Assembly: GCF_030348765.1 (NCBI RefSeq)
Contig: NZ_JAUCEU010000007.1
Span: forward strand, 3,227,501-3,291,500
DNA: 64,000 nucleotides
Direction of reading: 5' to 3'
From: Neobacillus sp. CF12
GTDB taxonomy: Bacteria; Bacillota; Bacilli; Bacillales; Cytobacillaceae
The position numbers and the translations under genes were made by a program. A model generated the notes under the pieces. It was not told the DNA's origin. It did no database searches and saw only the letters and a list, made by a program, of their open reading frames with translations. Below are positions 38,789-48,425 of the stretch, piece after piece (positions within the stretch are counted from its first letter, which is position 1; each line of letters starts with the position of its first letter).

Positions 38789-39595
38789 TTAATTTTTAAT
38801 CCATTTATCCTTAATCTCATCGTACTTTCCTGAATCCTTCAGGCTTTTTAAGGCTTTATTCAACTCATCAACAAGTTCTTTATTACCTTTCTTAACAGCT
38901 ATCCCGTATGGCTCTTCAGTAAACGTTCCTCCGACTAATACAAATGACGGATCTTCTTCTGCCATACCATAAAGGATCGAATCATCTGTAGTCAGGGCAT
39001 CACCCTTACCTGCCTTTAGTGCCGTAAAGGCTTCAGCATAGTTTTCGAATTCAAGTACTGTTGTTTCAGGAGCTTTCTCACGAATATTGATTGAAGATGT
39101 CGAGCCTTTCACAGCAAGTACCTTCGTGTCTTTTTTCAAGTCATCAATACTCTGAATCTTACTGCCTTTTTTCACAAGCAATGATTGCCCGGCGTCAAAA
39201 TAAACATCAGTAAAATCAACTTCTTTTTTGCGTTCTTCCGTGATCGTCATCGTAGCGACAACCGCATCAACCTTACCATTGTTTAAGAGACCTACCCTCG
39301 TTTTCGACGTAACCTCAACGAACTCGGGCTTAACATCCTTGCCAAACATTTCTTCTGCAAGCGCTTTGGAAAGATCGATATCGAACCCTTCCACTTCACC
39401 TGTCGATGGATTTTTTAATCCAAACAAACGCGTGTCATGTTTTACGCCAAATACAATTTTTTTGTCTTCCTTGATCTGGGCTAGTACATCCTTGCTACTA
39501 TCAGTAGAGGCCTTGTCCCCGCCGCAACCGGCAAGAAATAATGCAGCTAGTATTGTTACAAATGCCATTTTTACGAATTTTTTTGTTTTGAACAT
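38789..39595 (-). CDS. glnH: glutamine-type ABC binding lipoprotein
   Basis: 268-aa periplasmic-type solute-binding protein. It has a lipobox (ALFLAGCGG) for anchoring at Cys24 or so and the SBP_bac_3 fold (KIVFGVKHDTRLFG ... GFDIDLSKALAEEMF ... PYGIAVKKG). The 93 bp to glnM and 18 bp to glnQ fit one operon. It likely binds glutamine or glutamate; specificity is assumed from operon order. Confidence 0.92.
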   Translation of the reverse strand: MFKTKKFVKMAFVTILAALFLAGCGGDKASTDSSKDVLAQIKEDKKIVFGVKHDTRLFGLKNPSTGEVEGFDIDLSKALAEEMFGKDVKPEFVEVTSKTRVGLLNNGKVDAVVATMTITEERKKEVDFTDVYFDAGQSLLVKKGSKIQSIDDLKKDTKVLAVKGSTSSINIREKAPETTVLEFENYAEAFTALKAGKGDALTTDDSILYGMAEEDPSFVLVGGTFTEEPYGIAVKKGNKELVDELNKALKSLKDSGKYDEIKDKWIKN

Positions 39596-39612
39596 TCCAT
39601 TTTCCCCCTTGG

Positions 39613-40341
39613 TTAATGATTTAATATACGGCTGAGAAATAAGCGAGCTCGTTCTTCACGTGGATTCTCATAAAATTCAGCCGGAACTGCTTCTTCTAAA
39701 ATTTTTCCTGCATCCATAAATACAATTCGGTCGGCAACCTCTCTGGCAAAGCCCATTTCGTGAGTTACTACGACCATTGTCATACCTTCCCTGGCTAGGG
39801 TTTTCATTACATCCAGAACCTCCCCGATCATTTCGGGATCAAGTGCAGAGGTGGGTTCATCGAAAAGCATGATTTCTGGTTTCATTGCAAGGCCGCGGGC
39901 AATTGCTACGCGCTGCTGCTGGCCCCCGGAAAGCTGAGAAGGATATGATTCGGCCTTATCCAATATCCCTACTTTTTCCAGATAATGTCGGGCTGTTTCC
40001 TTAGCTTCTTTTTCGGATTGACCCAATGCTTTCATAGGAGCAAGAGTAATATTTTCAAGTACGGTTTTGTGAGGATATAAATAGAAATGTTGAAAAACCA
40101 TTCCAATATTGCGTCTTAGCTTATTGATATCTGTTTTTTTATCCCCTACAGATATCCCATTTACTGTAAGTGTTCCGTCAGAGATTGTTTCCAGGTGATT
40201 GATACAGCGCAGCAGAGTACTTTTCCCTGAACCGGATGGACCTATTACGACAACTACTTCACCTTGATTGATTGTGAGATTAATATCTTTTAAGACTTGA
40301 AAATCTCCATAAAACTTATTTACCTGATTAAATACAATCAT
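39613..40341 (-). CDS. glnQ: glutamine-type ABC ATPase
   Basis: 242-aa ATPase. Walker [11 protein letters not shown]-loop [12 protein letters not shown], signature LSGGQQQR, Walker [16 protein letters not shown]-loop [13 protein letters not shown] precedes ATG 40341; the frame open from 40371 is not used. First gene of the operon. Confidence 0.95.
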   Translation of the reverse strand: MIVFNQVNKFYGDFQVLKDINLTINQGEVVVVIGPSGSGKSTLLRCINHLETISDGTLTVNGISVGDKKTDINKLRRNIGMVFQHFYLYPHKTVLENITLAPMKALGQSEKEAKETARHYLEKVGILDKAESYPSQLSGGQQQRVAIARGLAMKPEIMLFDEPTSALDPEMIGEVLDVMKTLAREGMTMVVVTHEMGFAREVADRIVFMDAGKILEEAVPAEFYENPREERARLFLSRILNH

Positions 40342-40412
40342 GCTTGACCTCCTGATTACAAAACCTATCAAATATCGAGTTTCTACTTTTAAAAATTTTC
40401 AGAATTAAGTAA

Positions 40413-40451
40413 ATTATAGTCACGTTTTGTCAAAACTGTCAAATCGTGACA
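40413..40451 (-). promoter_or_regulatory. gln operon promoter and overlapping dyad
   Basis: Minus-strand TTGACA (40442-40437), 18-bp spacer, TATAAT (40418-40413), a consensus promoter. TGTCA-AATCG-TGACA (40437-40451) overlaps the -35. It is 15 bp, two short of the 17-bp TnrA/GlnR box (TGTNAN7TNACA), so nitrogen control is possible but unproven. Confidence 0.65.
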
Positions 40452-40627
40452 AATTACCTGTTTTTTTGTAGTCTTATAATACTATCCTGTATAGCGGAAT
40501 CAAAAAGAAACCTTGCCAAGATTGCGGCAAGGTTTTGCATTTTTAAAATACCAAATACAATGTCAATTCGGCTTTTAAATTTTGGAAAAGCACTTCAAAA
40601 TTTATCAGTTAGACACAGCTTTACAGA

Positions 40628-41692
40628 TTACTTTTTAAACATTTTAGGAAGGCTTTCGGTATATGGTGCGTAAGCAATCCCATTTTCAGTAACAATCCCA
40701 GTAATTAATGAATGGTCGGTTACATCAAAGGCAGGATTATAGGTTTGCACTCCCTCAGGCGCCATGGATTTTTCATACCATTTACCCGTGATTTCTTCAG
40801 ACGGGCGCAATTCGATGTGAATGTCATCGCCTGTCTTACATTCTAAATCAATTGTCGATAATGGTGCACAAACATAGAATGGAATATTGTAGTGTTTTGC
40901 TAGAATCGCAACACCAGAAGTTCCAATTTTATTTGCTGCATCTCCGTTCTCGGCTACACGATCACAGCCAACAAGCACAGCCTGAATTTTCCCTTCCTTC
41001 ATCACGATGGAAGCCATGTTATCACAAATTAACGTGACATCCACTCCAGCTTGCTGCAACTCCCACGCCGTCAGACGCGCTCCTTGAAGTAAAGGTCTTG
41101 TTTCATCGGCATAAACTTTAAAATCATAGCCTTTTTCTTGCCCTAAATAAATTGGCGCCAATGCAGTGCCATATTTCGCCGTTGCAATCGTTCCAGCATT
41201 ACAATGGGTTAATATCCCAAAGCCAGGCTCCAACAAGGACAGCGCGTGTTCCCCAATCGCTTCACAGATTTTTTCATCCTCAGCACGAATGTTTTCAGAC
41301 TCCTCTTTAAGTCCAGCCTTCACCTCCGCTACACTTTTCCCTGCTTCTTGCTTAAAACGATCTTCCATTCGATTTAATGCCCAAAACAAGTTTACAGCCG
41401 TTGGTCGTGAAGTAGCCAAGTAATCCTTCACTTTCTTAAAGTCTTCAAAAAGAGATTCATAGGTTTCTGCTGTTGATTTCTTTGTTCCTAAATAAGCACC
41501 ATATGCTGCTGCAATCCCGATTGCGGGCGCTCCACGAACCTTTAATTGATAGATTGCATCCCATATATCTTCTATTTCCTTTAATTCTAGGAAATTCGTT
41601 TCATTTGGTAATACCGTTTGATCTAATAATACTAACGTATCATTCTCATCATCTAGTCGTACAGATTGTATGACAGTTACTGGATTTTGCAC
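40628..41692 (-). CDS. mtnA: MtnA-type aldose-1-phosphate isomerase
   Basis: 354-aa isomerase that turns methylthioribose-1-phosphate, or 5-deoxyribose-1-phosphate in the DHAP shunt, into the ketose phosphate. Catalytic Cys C164 ([11 protein letters not shown]) and Asp D244 ([17 protein letters not shown]) are present, with VRGAPAIG near residue 52. It starts 5 bp after the kinase gene, last in an ABC-kinase-isomerase operon. No other methionine-salvage gene (mtnW, X, B, D) is here, and the upstream region has no S-box, which argues against a standard methionine salvage role. Confidence 0.92.
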   Translation of the reverse strand: MQNPVTVIQSVRLDDENDTLVLLDQTVLPNETNFLELKEIEDIWDAIYQLKVRGAPAIGIAAAYGAYLGTKKSTAETYESLFEDFKKVKDYLATSRPTAVNLFWALNRMEDRFKQEAGKSVAEVKAGLKEESENIRAEDEKICEAIGEHALSLLEPGFGILTHCNAGTIATAKYGTALAPIYLGQEKGYDFKVYADETRPLLQGARLTAWELQQAGVDVTLICDNMASIVMKEGKIQAVLVGCDRVAENGDAANKIGTSGVAILAKHYNIPFYVCAPLSTIDLECKTGDDIHIELRPSEEITGKWYEKSMAPEGVQTYNPAFDVTDHSLITGIVTENGIAYAPYTESLPKMFKK

Positions 41693-41697
41693 TATGC

Positions 41698-42930
41698 TTA
41701 TGCCCCTTTCAAAGATGTAAGTTCAGCGGATTGAATCACACTGATAAAATCTGCACCTGTTTTAATCGACTCTCGATTAAGGATAAATGTTTTTCCAACT
41801 GTTAAGCAAATTTTCTCCGCTTGTGCTCTTGCTTCAGAGTCCTCAATAGAAGTTAAATCCTTTACCTTTGCAAGCCCGATAATTCTTCGTAAAAGTTCAA
41901 GACCTGCCACTGCTGCAGTATCTCTTAAAATCGTATCTAAATAATATTCCTTAAATCCTTCATAGCTGGCGACTCGTTCTGTCGCTTTTTCATCCCAAGC
42001 TTTGTTGAATTTAACTGTAAATAAATTTACAACATCTTTAATCGTAGTGACAAGATAATTTAAATAGTCATCTCTTTTTTCTCCGTCTTTAATCGTAAAC
42101 TTGCCATTCGCATAGGCAAAAATAAGATTGGCAATAACATTGCCGATATCGTAGCCCGCTGGTCCATAAAAAGCAAATTCCGGATCAATAACCTTGGTAG
42201 AATCTTCTTTTATAAAAATAGAACCCGTATGAAGGTCGCCATGAAGTAAGGACTGAGCATTTGTCATAAACTCAAATTTTAATTTTGCACTCTCTAAGAC
42301 TAACTTTTTATCATCCCAGATGTTTTCTTTAACAAAATCCTTCGTTCCTTCAAACACTTCATTACGCGGGCAATCATAAAACGGTTCTGTATACACCAAA
42401 TCTTCCGTTATTTCACAAAGTTCTGGGTTAATGAATTGCTTAACCAATTCCTTCTTTTCCTTATGTTCAACAACCACGTCAGACGTTAATAATAAAGTAT
42501 TTACTAGAAAAGTAGAAATATGGTCAGCAAACAGTGGGAATTGCTTATGTTTTCCTAAAGCCGTTCTCATAATCTCATGATCTGATAAATCGTCCATTAC
42601 CGTGCAGTTCATAATTGGATCATAATTATATACTTTCGGTACAAAACCAGGTGCAAGTTTGTACTGCAGTCCTAGTATTTCACTTTCAATCCGATTACGG
42701 TCTGGTGAGAGTTTAAATTCGTCAGAGATACGAGCGACAGGTCCAGCCTGCTTTATAATGATCGACTGATTGTTTTTACTATCTACGATTTTAAAAACAT
42801 AGTTTAAGTTACCATCACCAATTTCTTTACAAGTCAATTCCGCTTCTTCTGGAAAAAGTTTGATTGCTTTTGCATAATCAATCGCATCTTGCTCCGTCAT
42901 GGTGAAATATTCAACTGTGAAATCCTTCAT
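41698..42930 (-). CDS. mtnK: MtnK-type methylthioribose/5-deoxyribose kinase
   Basis: 410-aa aminoglycoside-phosphotransferase-fold kinase. Key segments: [13 protein letters not shown] (glycine loop), SIIIKQAG (ATP lysine), [13 protein letters not shown] (catalytic loop, MtnK-type) and [17 protein letters not shown] (metal DPE). GGAGGGG sits 6 nt before ATG 42930. Third gene of the operon, between ABC permease and isomerase. It phosphorylates the anomeric carbon of methylthioribose or 5-deoxyribose; which cannot be decided from sequence. Confidence 0.9.
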   Translation of the reverse strand: MKDFTVEYFTMTEQDAIDYAKAIKLFPEEAELTCKEIGDGNLNYVFKIVDSKNNQSIIIKQAGPVARISDEFKLSPDRNRIESEILGLQYKLAPGFVPKVYNYDPIMNCTVMDDLSDHEIMRTALGKHKQFPLFADHISTFLVNTLLLTSDVVVEHKEKKELVKQFINPELCEITEDLVYTEPFYDCPRNEVFEGTKDFVKENIWDDKKLVLESAKLKFEFMTNAQSLLHGDLHTGSIFIKEDSTKVIDPEFAFYGPAGYDIGNVIANLIFAYANGKFTIKDGEKRDDYLNYLVTTIKDVVNLFTVKFNKAWDEKATERVASYEGFKEYYLDTILRDTAAVAGLELLRRIIGLAKVKDLTSIEDSEARAQAEKICLTVGKTFILNRESIKTGADFISVIQSAELTSLKGA

Positions 42931-42946
42931 TACAGACCCCTCCAAA

Positions 42947-43951
42947 TTATTTCTTTTTATAATAAGTTAGTGCGAGTGCGAGTGCGAGAACCGTTCCCTT
43001 AACAATATCCATTGCATAATAAGGAACAGACATCATGACTAGACCATTTTGCAGAATCCCAATTAGCACGGCTCCAACGAAGGTACCAAAAGCATTCGGT
43101 TTTCCAGCACCTAAAACGGAAGAACCAATAAAAGCTGCTGCTACTGCATCCATTAAATAAGGAGCACCGGAGTTGATTTCTGCTGTCATGACACGTGAAG
43201 CAAGTACGATACCGCCGATTGCTGCAAATGTTGCAGACATCAGATAGGCTGTTACTTTATATTTGTTAACAGGAATTCCAGATAATCTAGCGGCTTCTTT
43301 ATTTCCGCCAATCACATACATATACCGGCCATGTTTTGTATAATTCAGAAATATGTGGACGATTAGAACCACCACAACCATAATGATAATAATCCATGGT
43401 ACTTGCCCAATTTTTGAAAAGACTTCTGGAACACTTCCTGTTGAGAATGTTCCATCTGGCATTACCATGTTTTGTGAAACCGTTGCTCCTTTCGTATAGG
43501 TCAACGCAATCCCTTGGATGATAAACATCGTCGCTAAGGTCATTAACATATCAGGAATTCTTACCTTTACGATCATAAAGGAATTAAATGCACCTACTAC
43601 AAGTGCGGCACCAATCGCCGCTAATAGTGCCACGAAAATGTTTTGCGAAAACCAGACAAACATTGAAATCACAACTGCGTTTGTTAACGAAACAGTAGAA
43701 CCAACCGATAAATCAAAGCCGTCAACGGATAAGGAGATGGTAATCCCAACCGCAATGATTGTAACAATTGAAATTGACCTTAGGATATTAACGATATTTG
43801 CTCCGTCCATAAAGGCTGGACTTGTAATTGAAAAAATCACTATTAACGCTAGGATTGTAATAATAGTACCGTATTTGTACAAAAAATCAAATAATTCAAA
43901 ACCCTTTTTTGAGGGCATTTTTTGTTGAACTTCTGGGTTCGCACTGCTCAC
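42947..43951 (-). CDS. ribose-type ABC permease
   Basis: 334-aa RbsC-like permease with about ten membrane segments (GTIITILALIVIFSITSPAFMDGANIVNIL; VGITISLSVDGFDLSVGS; YMYVIGGNKEAARLSGIPVNKYK). GTG 43951 behind GGGGG is the best start: it immediately follows the ATPase stop. Forms the importer of the MtnK/MtnA operon, but no binding-protein gene is present in the operon. Confidence 0.88.
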   Translation of the reverse strand: MSSANPEVQQKMPSKKGFELFDFLYKYGTIITILALIVIFSITSPAFMDGANIVNILRSISIVTIIAVGITISLSVDGFDLSVGSTVSLTNAVVISMFVWFSQNIFVALLAAIGAALVVGAFNSFMIVKVRIPDMLMTLATMFIIQGIALTYTKGATVSQNMVMPDGTFSTGSVPEVFSKIGQVPWIIIIMVVVVLIVHIFLNYTKHGRYMYVIGGNKEAARLSGIPVNKYKVTAYLMSATFAAIGGIVLASRVMTAEINSGAPYLMDAVAAAFIGSSVLGAGKPNAFGTFVGAVLIGILQNGLVMMSVPYYAMDIVKGTVLALALALTYYKKK

Positions 43952-43952
43952 T

Positions 43953-45455
43953 CTATTTACCCCCTGTTGAATAAAATAATAATTCTTCTTCATTCGTTGC
44001 ATTGGTATCCAGTTCTTTGGCAACTTGTCCATCATAAACAACATAAACACGGTCAGTAATTCCTAGAATTTCCGGGAATTCACATGATGCATAAATGATC
44101 GATTTGCCTCGTTTTGCTAATTGTGAAATAAGTTCAAAGATATCCTTTTTCGCTCCAACATCAACACCTTTTGTCGGTTCGTCAAAAATATACACCTGCG
44201 CATCAGCAATCAGCCATTTTCCAATGGCTACTTTTTGTTGATTACCGCCTGATAGATTTTGTACCCTCGTCTCTTGAGAAGGTGTCTTAATAGCTAGGCT
44301 GCTAATCATCTGGCTTGAAACTTCCTTTTCTCTCTTGAAGTCTAGGAAGCTTAAAAACTTAGAAAACTTTCCTAAACTGGCAGCAGTGAGATTGGCCGCT
44401 ACTGTCTCTTGTACCAAGATTCCTTCTTTTCTTCTCTCTTCTGGAACAAATGCCAACCCTTGTTTTACTGCCTGATTCGGATCCTTGATTCTTACTTTTT
44501 TGCCGTTAATTTTTATTTCACCCGCGGTAACTTTCGCAGCACCAAATAATGCTTTACAAAATTCAGATTTCCCCGCTCCAACTAATCCCGCAATTCCGAC
44601 AATTTCACCTGCACCGACGTGCATTGTAAAATCCCTAATCATCCCCGTATCATAAAGTCCCTTAACCTCAAGCACATTGTTTCCTATCTTCCCATTATAC
44701 TTAGGGAATTGTTCCTCTAATTTCTCCCCAAGCATAAACTCAACTACTCTATTTTGAGTTGTTTGGGCAATTTTTTCCTTACTAACGAATTCACCATTTT
44801 TCATCACCGTGATGTCGTCACAAATCTCAAATAGCTCTGGGAGCCGATGTGAAATAAATATAATCCCAACATTTCTTTGTTTTAGATCCCTAACAATTCT
44901 AAACAACTCATTCGTTTCCGAGTGACTTAATGGCGCAGTCGGCTCATCCAATATGAGAAATTTACACTGCTTGACCAAGGAGCGTGCAATGATTACCATT
45001 TGTTTTTCAGCTAACGATAATTCACTTACCAATGTCTTTGATGGAATCTTTACATGAATACTTTCTAATATATCCGTTGCTTTTTCGTGGATATGTTTCC
45101 AACTAATAAATTGTTTTTTTCCCATATCATTTACGGTTTCATTTAACATGATGTTCTCTCCAACAGTTAAATAGGGAATAAGAACTGTATCGACTTCTTG
45201 ATAAACAATTTGAATACCAAGACTTTGAGCATCTTTAGGCGAACCTATATGGACCTGTTTCCCATCTAGAAAAATTTCACCAGTATAATGATGATAAGCT
45301 CCTGAGAGAACCTTCATCAATGTTGATTTACCAGCCCCATTGGCACCAATAAGAGCATGAGTTGTTCCTGTTTCTGTCGAAAAAGATACTTCGTTTAATG
45401 CTTTAACACCCGGAAATTCAATCGAAATATTTTTCATTTCTAATATAGTTTTCAT
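43953..45455 (-). CDS. ribose-type ABC ATPase (double ABC)
   Basis: 500-aa RbsA-like ATPase with two ABC modules. Walker A GANGAGKST in the first and GLVGAGKSEF in the second (degenerate, as in RbsA); signatures LSLAEKQMV and [16 protein letters not shown] lies before ATG 45455. First gene of the operon; with the permease it makes an importer for a pentose-like compound, presumably 5-deoxyribose or methylthioribose. Confidence 0.9.
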   Translation of the reverse strand: MKTILEMKNISIEFPGVKALNEVSFSTETGTTHALIGANGAGKSTLMKVLSGAYHHYTGEIFLDGKQVHIGSPKDAQSLGIQIVYQEVDTVLIPYLTVGENIMLNETVNDMGKKQFISWKHIHEKATDILESIHVKIPSKTLVSELSLAEKQMVIIARSLVKQCKFLILDEPTAPLSHSETNELFRIVRDLKQRNVGIIFISHRLPELFEICDDITVMKNGEFVSKEKIAQTTQNRVVEFMLGEKLEEQFPKYNGKIGNNVLEVKGLYDTGMIRDFTMHVGAGEIVGIAGLVGAGKSEFCKALFGAAKVTAGEIKINGKKVRIKDPNQAVKQGLAFVPEERRKEGILVQETVAANLTAASLGKFSKFLSFLDFKREKEVSSQMISSLAIKTPSQETRVQNLSGGNQQKVAIGKWLIADAQVYIFDEPTKGVDVGAKKDIFELISQLAKRGKSIIYASCEFPEILGITDRVYVVYDGQVAKELDTNATNEEELLFYSTGGK

Positions 45456-45511
45456 GCTCAGTCCCCCCCTTTCAAAAAAAGCTATCATTTCAGAAAATTC
45501 AGCCTCTCTCT

Positions 45512-45571
45512 ATAATACTATTTCTCACTAAAGTGGTAAAACACTATGTTTGTATTGGAAATTAATACAAA
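45512..45571 (-). promoter_or_regulatory. promoter and operator of the importer-mtnK-mtnA operon
   Basis: Minus-strand TTTACC (45540-45535), 17-bp spacer, TATTAT (45517-45512). An 8-bp inverted repeat TTTGTATT / AATACAAA (45549-45571, 7-nt spacer) sits just upstream of the -35. No S-box or other riboswitch is visible. Confidence 0.55.
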
Positions 45572-45596
45572 TCCGTTTTAAGTATCATAAAAACAA

Positions 45597-45650
45597 GCAA
45601 AAAGCAGCACACCCCCTAATCATTCCTAGGGATTATGCTGCTTTTCTACT
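45597..45650 (-). terminator. terminator of the Gfo/Idh operon
   Basis: AAAAAGCAGCA / TGCTGCTTTT stem with an inner CCCTA/TAGGG part; lies 5 bp past the dehydrogenase stop. Confidence 0.75.
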
Positions 45651-45654
45651 ATAC

Positions 45655-46640
45655 TTATTTAATCTTATTTCCTGTTTTAATAGATTGATAACATGCCTCG
45701 ATGACACGCATATTTTGGATCGCATTTTCACCTGAATAAGAAGGTTCTCCATCCTCCAAGATCACTCGTGAGATATGCTCAACCTCTTCTTTATAAATAT
45801 CGGCAACTATTTTCTCTTCTCTTGTTACAGTTTCTTTTTGAACAATAACAAGACCTTCTCCCCCATGATTATCTGGTCTGAATGCTCTCGGAACCTTTAT
45901 TTGTCCTTCAGTTCCAATCACTTCATACTCTGCTCTAAACACCATATCAAAACTGCAATCAAAATGAGCATGAACACCATTATCCATCTGCATATACCCG
46001 TAAGCGGATGTATCTACTTGGTAGTCTGAATCCACATTGGCATGAACATCCACTTCTACCGGATCAGCACCTAAAATATTCCGAATGGAATGGATCGCAT
46101 AACAGCCAACATCATAGAGACTTCCTCCACCCTTACCTGGGTCCATTTTGATACTGCCTTCTGGCTGGGCAAGAAAAAACGAAAAGCTTGCTCGCATGAA
46201 TCTAACTTCACCAATCTCACCGGATTTGATGATTTCTCTCACTCGTTCATGCTGCGGGTGAAATTGATACATAAAAGCTTCCATGAATTTAACATTCTTT
46301 TCGTGGCAGAAATCAACCATTTCTTTCGTTTCGTCCGCTGTTAAGGAAGCTGGCTTTTCACATAGAATATGTTTGCCATGTTTGGCCGCTTCTAGCGTCC
46401 ACTTTTTATGTAAATGGTTTGGCAGTGGGATATAAACTGCATCTATCTCTGGATCTTGCAGCATTTCTTCATAACTAGTGTATGACTTGGCTATATCAAA
46501 TAACGCTGCTACCTCTTCAGCTTTGCCGCTGCCTGAAGCGATTCTGCAACGACAGCATTTTGCGCCCGTCCAAATGCTGGAATTAATGACTTTTGAGCTA
46601 TTTTCGCGGTGCTTAAAATTCCCCATCTTACCTTTTTCAT
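45655..46640 (-). pseudogene. Gfo/Idh/MocA oxidoreductase, frameshifted near the start
   Basis: The C-terminal 290 residues are intact (EEMLQDPEIDAVYIPLPNHLHKKW, catalytic ILCEKPASLTADE, GGGSLYDVGCYAIHSIR, all typical). The proper N-terminus MKKVRWGILSTAKIAQKSLI begins at ATG 46640 behind GGAGGAAAG and runs to GRAQNAVVA, then a G is missing near 46544 (GCAGAATC for GCAGGAATC). Restored, the protein would be about 328 aa. As read, the Rossmann fold start is out of frame. It lies 18 bp after the PstS-like gene. Confidence 0.78.
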
Positions 46641-46658
46641 CTATCTTTCCTCCATAAT

Positions 46659-48101
46659 TCAATTTTTTATATAACCAATTTTTTCGATAATCTCTTGACC
46701 CTGAGGCCCTTTCATCCACTCTAAAAAGGGTGAAATCGAGGGCTTGGTGTTATTCTTTAAGGATATCGCATATAGGTTTGCAGTAAAAGGATATTTTCCG
46801 CTCGCAATATTCTCAGGTGTTGGTTCCACGCTATTAATTGCAAGTAGTTTAATTTTTGAATTGTCTCTCATTCCGGTTGCAAAAAAGCGGAATGAAAATC
46901 CGATTGAATTATCATAATTCCTGTAGTCTGCTACTTGTTCGATAATCCCGCCCATCCCCTCTGGAACATCTTCCTTCAAAGGCTCCATAATTGGCGTATC
47001 ACCCATTATCTTTTCTAGCAGCGTTTGACTGCCAGAATTTTTCGGACGTTGAAAAGCAACTATCCTCTCATTCTTTCCACCAAGTTCTGACCAATTCTTT
47101 ATTTTCCCAGAATAAATGCTCTGAATCTCAGAAACATCTAAATTATCCACTTTATTTTCCGGATTAACAAAAAAGACAAATGCTTCCTTGCCAATGGGTG
47201 TCATGACAAGTTCCTTTCCTTGCCTTTTTGCCATTACATGCTGTTCCTTCGATGGTTCTGCTCCAAAGTAGATATCTACCTCACCTGATAGGAGTCGTTC
47301 ATAGGAATAAATCGTATTTGAAAAACTGACGATATCCCAGACATTATCCAATTTACTGATGTTTTCATAGACTGTGTTAGCAAATGCAGAATAGACAGGA
47401 TATGCTGCTTCTGCACCATCTAATATAGGCATTTCACTAGAATTCTTTATTGTAAAAGTAGAAAGCTCTGCTAGTTTAGGAAGTATATTATCAGGATTTG
47501 TTACTTCATAAGGTGATAAATCGGTGGAAGAATAGCCTCCGCCATACTCAAAGCCATAAGATGGCAGCACCGTCTTACTCCTTTGCCATTGAACTGCTGA
47601 TCCCGTACCCATTGCTAAAATAAATATGGTCAAAAGTGCCACCGCTTGCTTTGTGTTCATAGTGGGGCGAACTTTTTTTATGAGGTGTACTAGGAAAATA
47701 CCAAACACAAATGCGAGTTCATAAGCTAATGGTGCCCATAGAAACAAACTACCCTCACCCATCAGCATCGTAATAAAAAAGATTGGCGCCATAGCTATAT
47801 GTAAAATACTATAAACTAACCATAAATCTGCCCCGTAAAAACCGCCGCTAACGAGCATAAAAATCGCCCAGGCTACTGCAGTATACGCAAGAGGTAAGAA
47901 GAACATGATTGTTAGCCCTTTTTTATCATCCGATTTGATCAGAGCCCTACTAGCAATTCCCCCAGCAATCAAACCGCCAATGATAAGAGGCAGAATGGTC
48001 GCGATTAGAAAATTGTTTGTCGCCATAACCAGTGTGATTAATGAAATACCAAGTGGAACCACACCAAAATACAAAAACATCGGAAGCATATTTTTCCTCA
48101 T
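46659..48101 (-). CDS. membrane-anchored PstS-like substrate-binding protein
   Basis: 480-aa fusion. Residues 1-165 hold about five transmembrane segments; residues 215-480 form a phosphate-binding-like type 2 periplasmic domain (YPVYSAFANTVYENI, FGAEPSKEQ, IYSGKIKNWSELGGKNERIVAFQRPKNSGSQTLLEKIM, with the PstS IYxGxIxxWxEL pattern). No ABC ATPase or permease is linked. AGGAGTG lies 6 nt before ATG 48101. The role is unknown; sensing or tethering of an anion for another system is possible. Confidence 0.78.
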   Translation of the reverse strand: MRKNMLPMFLYFGVVPLGISLITLVMATNNFLIATILPLIIGGLIAGGIASRALIKSDDKKGLTIMFFLPLAYTAVAWAIFMLVSGGFYGADLWLVYSILHIAMAPIFFITMLMGEGSLFLWAPLAYELAFVFGIFLVHLIKKVRPTMNTKQAVALLTIFILAMGTGSAVQWQRSKTVLPSYGFEYGGGYSSTDLSPYEVTNPDNILPKLAELSTFTIKNSSEMPILDGAEAAYPVYSAFANTVYENISKLDNVWDIVSFSNTIYSYERLLSGEVDIYFGAEPSKEQHVMAKRQGKELVMTPIGKEAFVFFVNPENKVDNLDVSEIQSIYSGKIKNWSELGGKNERIVAFQRPKNSGSQTLLEKIMGDTPIMEPLKEDVPEGMGGIIEQVADYRNYDNSIGFSFRFFATGMRDNSKIKLLAINSVEPTPENIASGKYPFTANLYAISLKNNTKPSISPFLEWMKGPQGQEIIEKIGYIKN

Positions 48102-48219
48102 AAATAACACTCCTAAAAACTTATTATTTAGTGTAATTTTACACTTAATTCCACTATTTTACAACGACTCCTTTACCTAATAATCAAAATGGCATAATGA
48201 TAGTCTGGATGTATTGCGG

Positions 48220-48262
48220 ATTCAGACAGTGCTTGCTGGATTCTACCTTTGCTTGTCTGAAT
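48220..48262. repeat. inverted repeat upstream of the GNAT gene
   Basis: ATTCAGACA / TGTCTGAAT with 25-nt spacer, followed by AGAGcacAATTC / GAATTggaCTCT. In the 48111-48425 gap, which holds no gene. May be regulatory or a decayed terminator. Confidence 0.4.
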
Positions 48263-48425
48263 GAGGAGATTCAAAAAAGAGCACAATTCTTTTCTCCGAA
48301 TTGGACTCTCTAAACTAGTGTTGCTTAAATGAAATTTCCATTATCCAGCTTATGTAAAAAGAGGAGTTTCAAAAGAATGTTAGAATAAATATAATTTTAC
48401 TACTCTATAAAGGAGAAATGGCCTA

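Noticed and set aside
40437-40451. TnrA/GlnR box at the gln operon
   Set aside because: The dyad spans 15 bp where TnrA/GlnR need 17, so it is noted only as a possible operator.
45489-45654. S-box (SAM riboswitch) before the mtnK/mtnA operon
   Set aside because: No conserved S-box stems or GGC/GAT core could be found; only a promoter and an 8-bp dyad.
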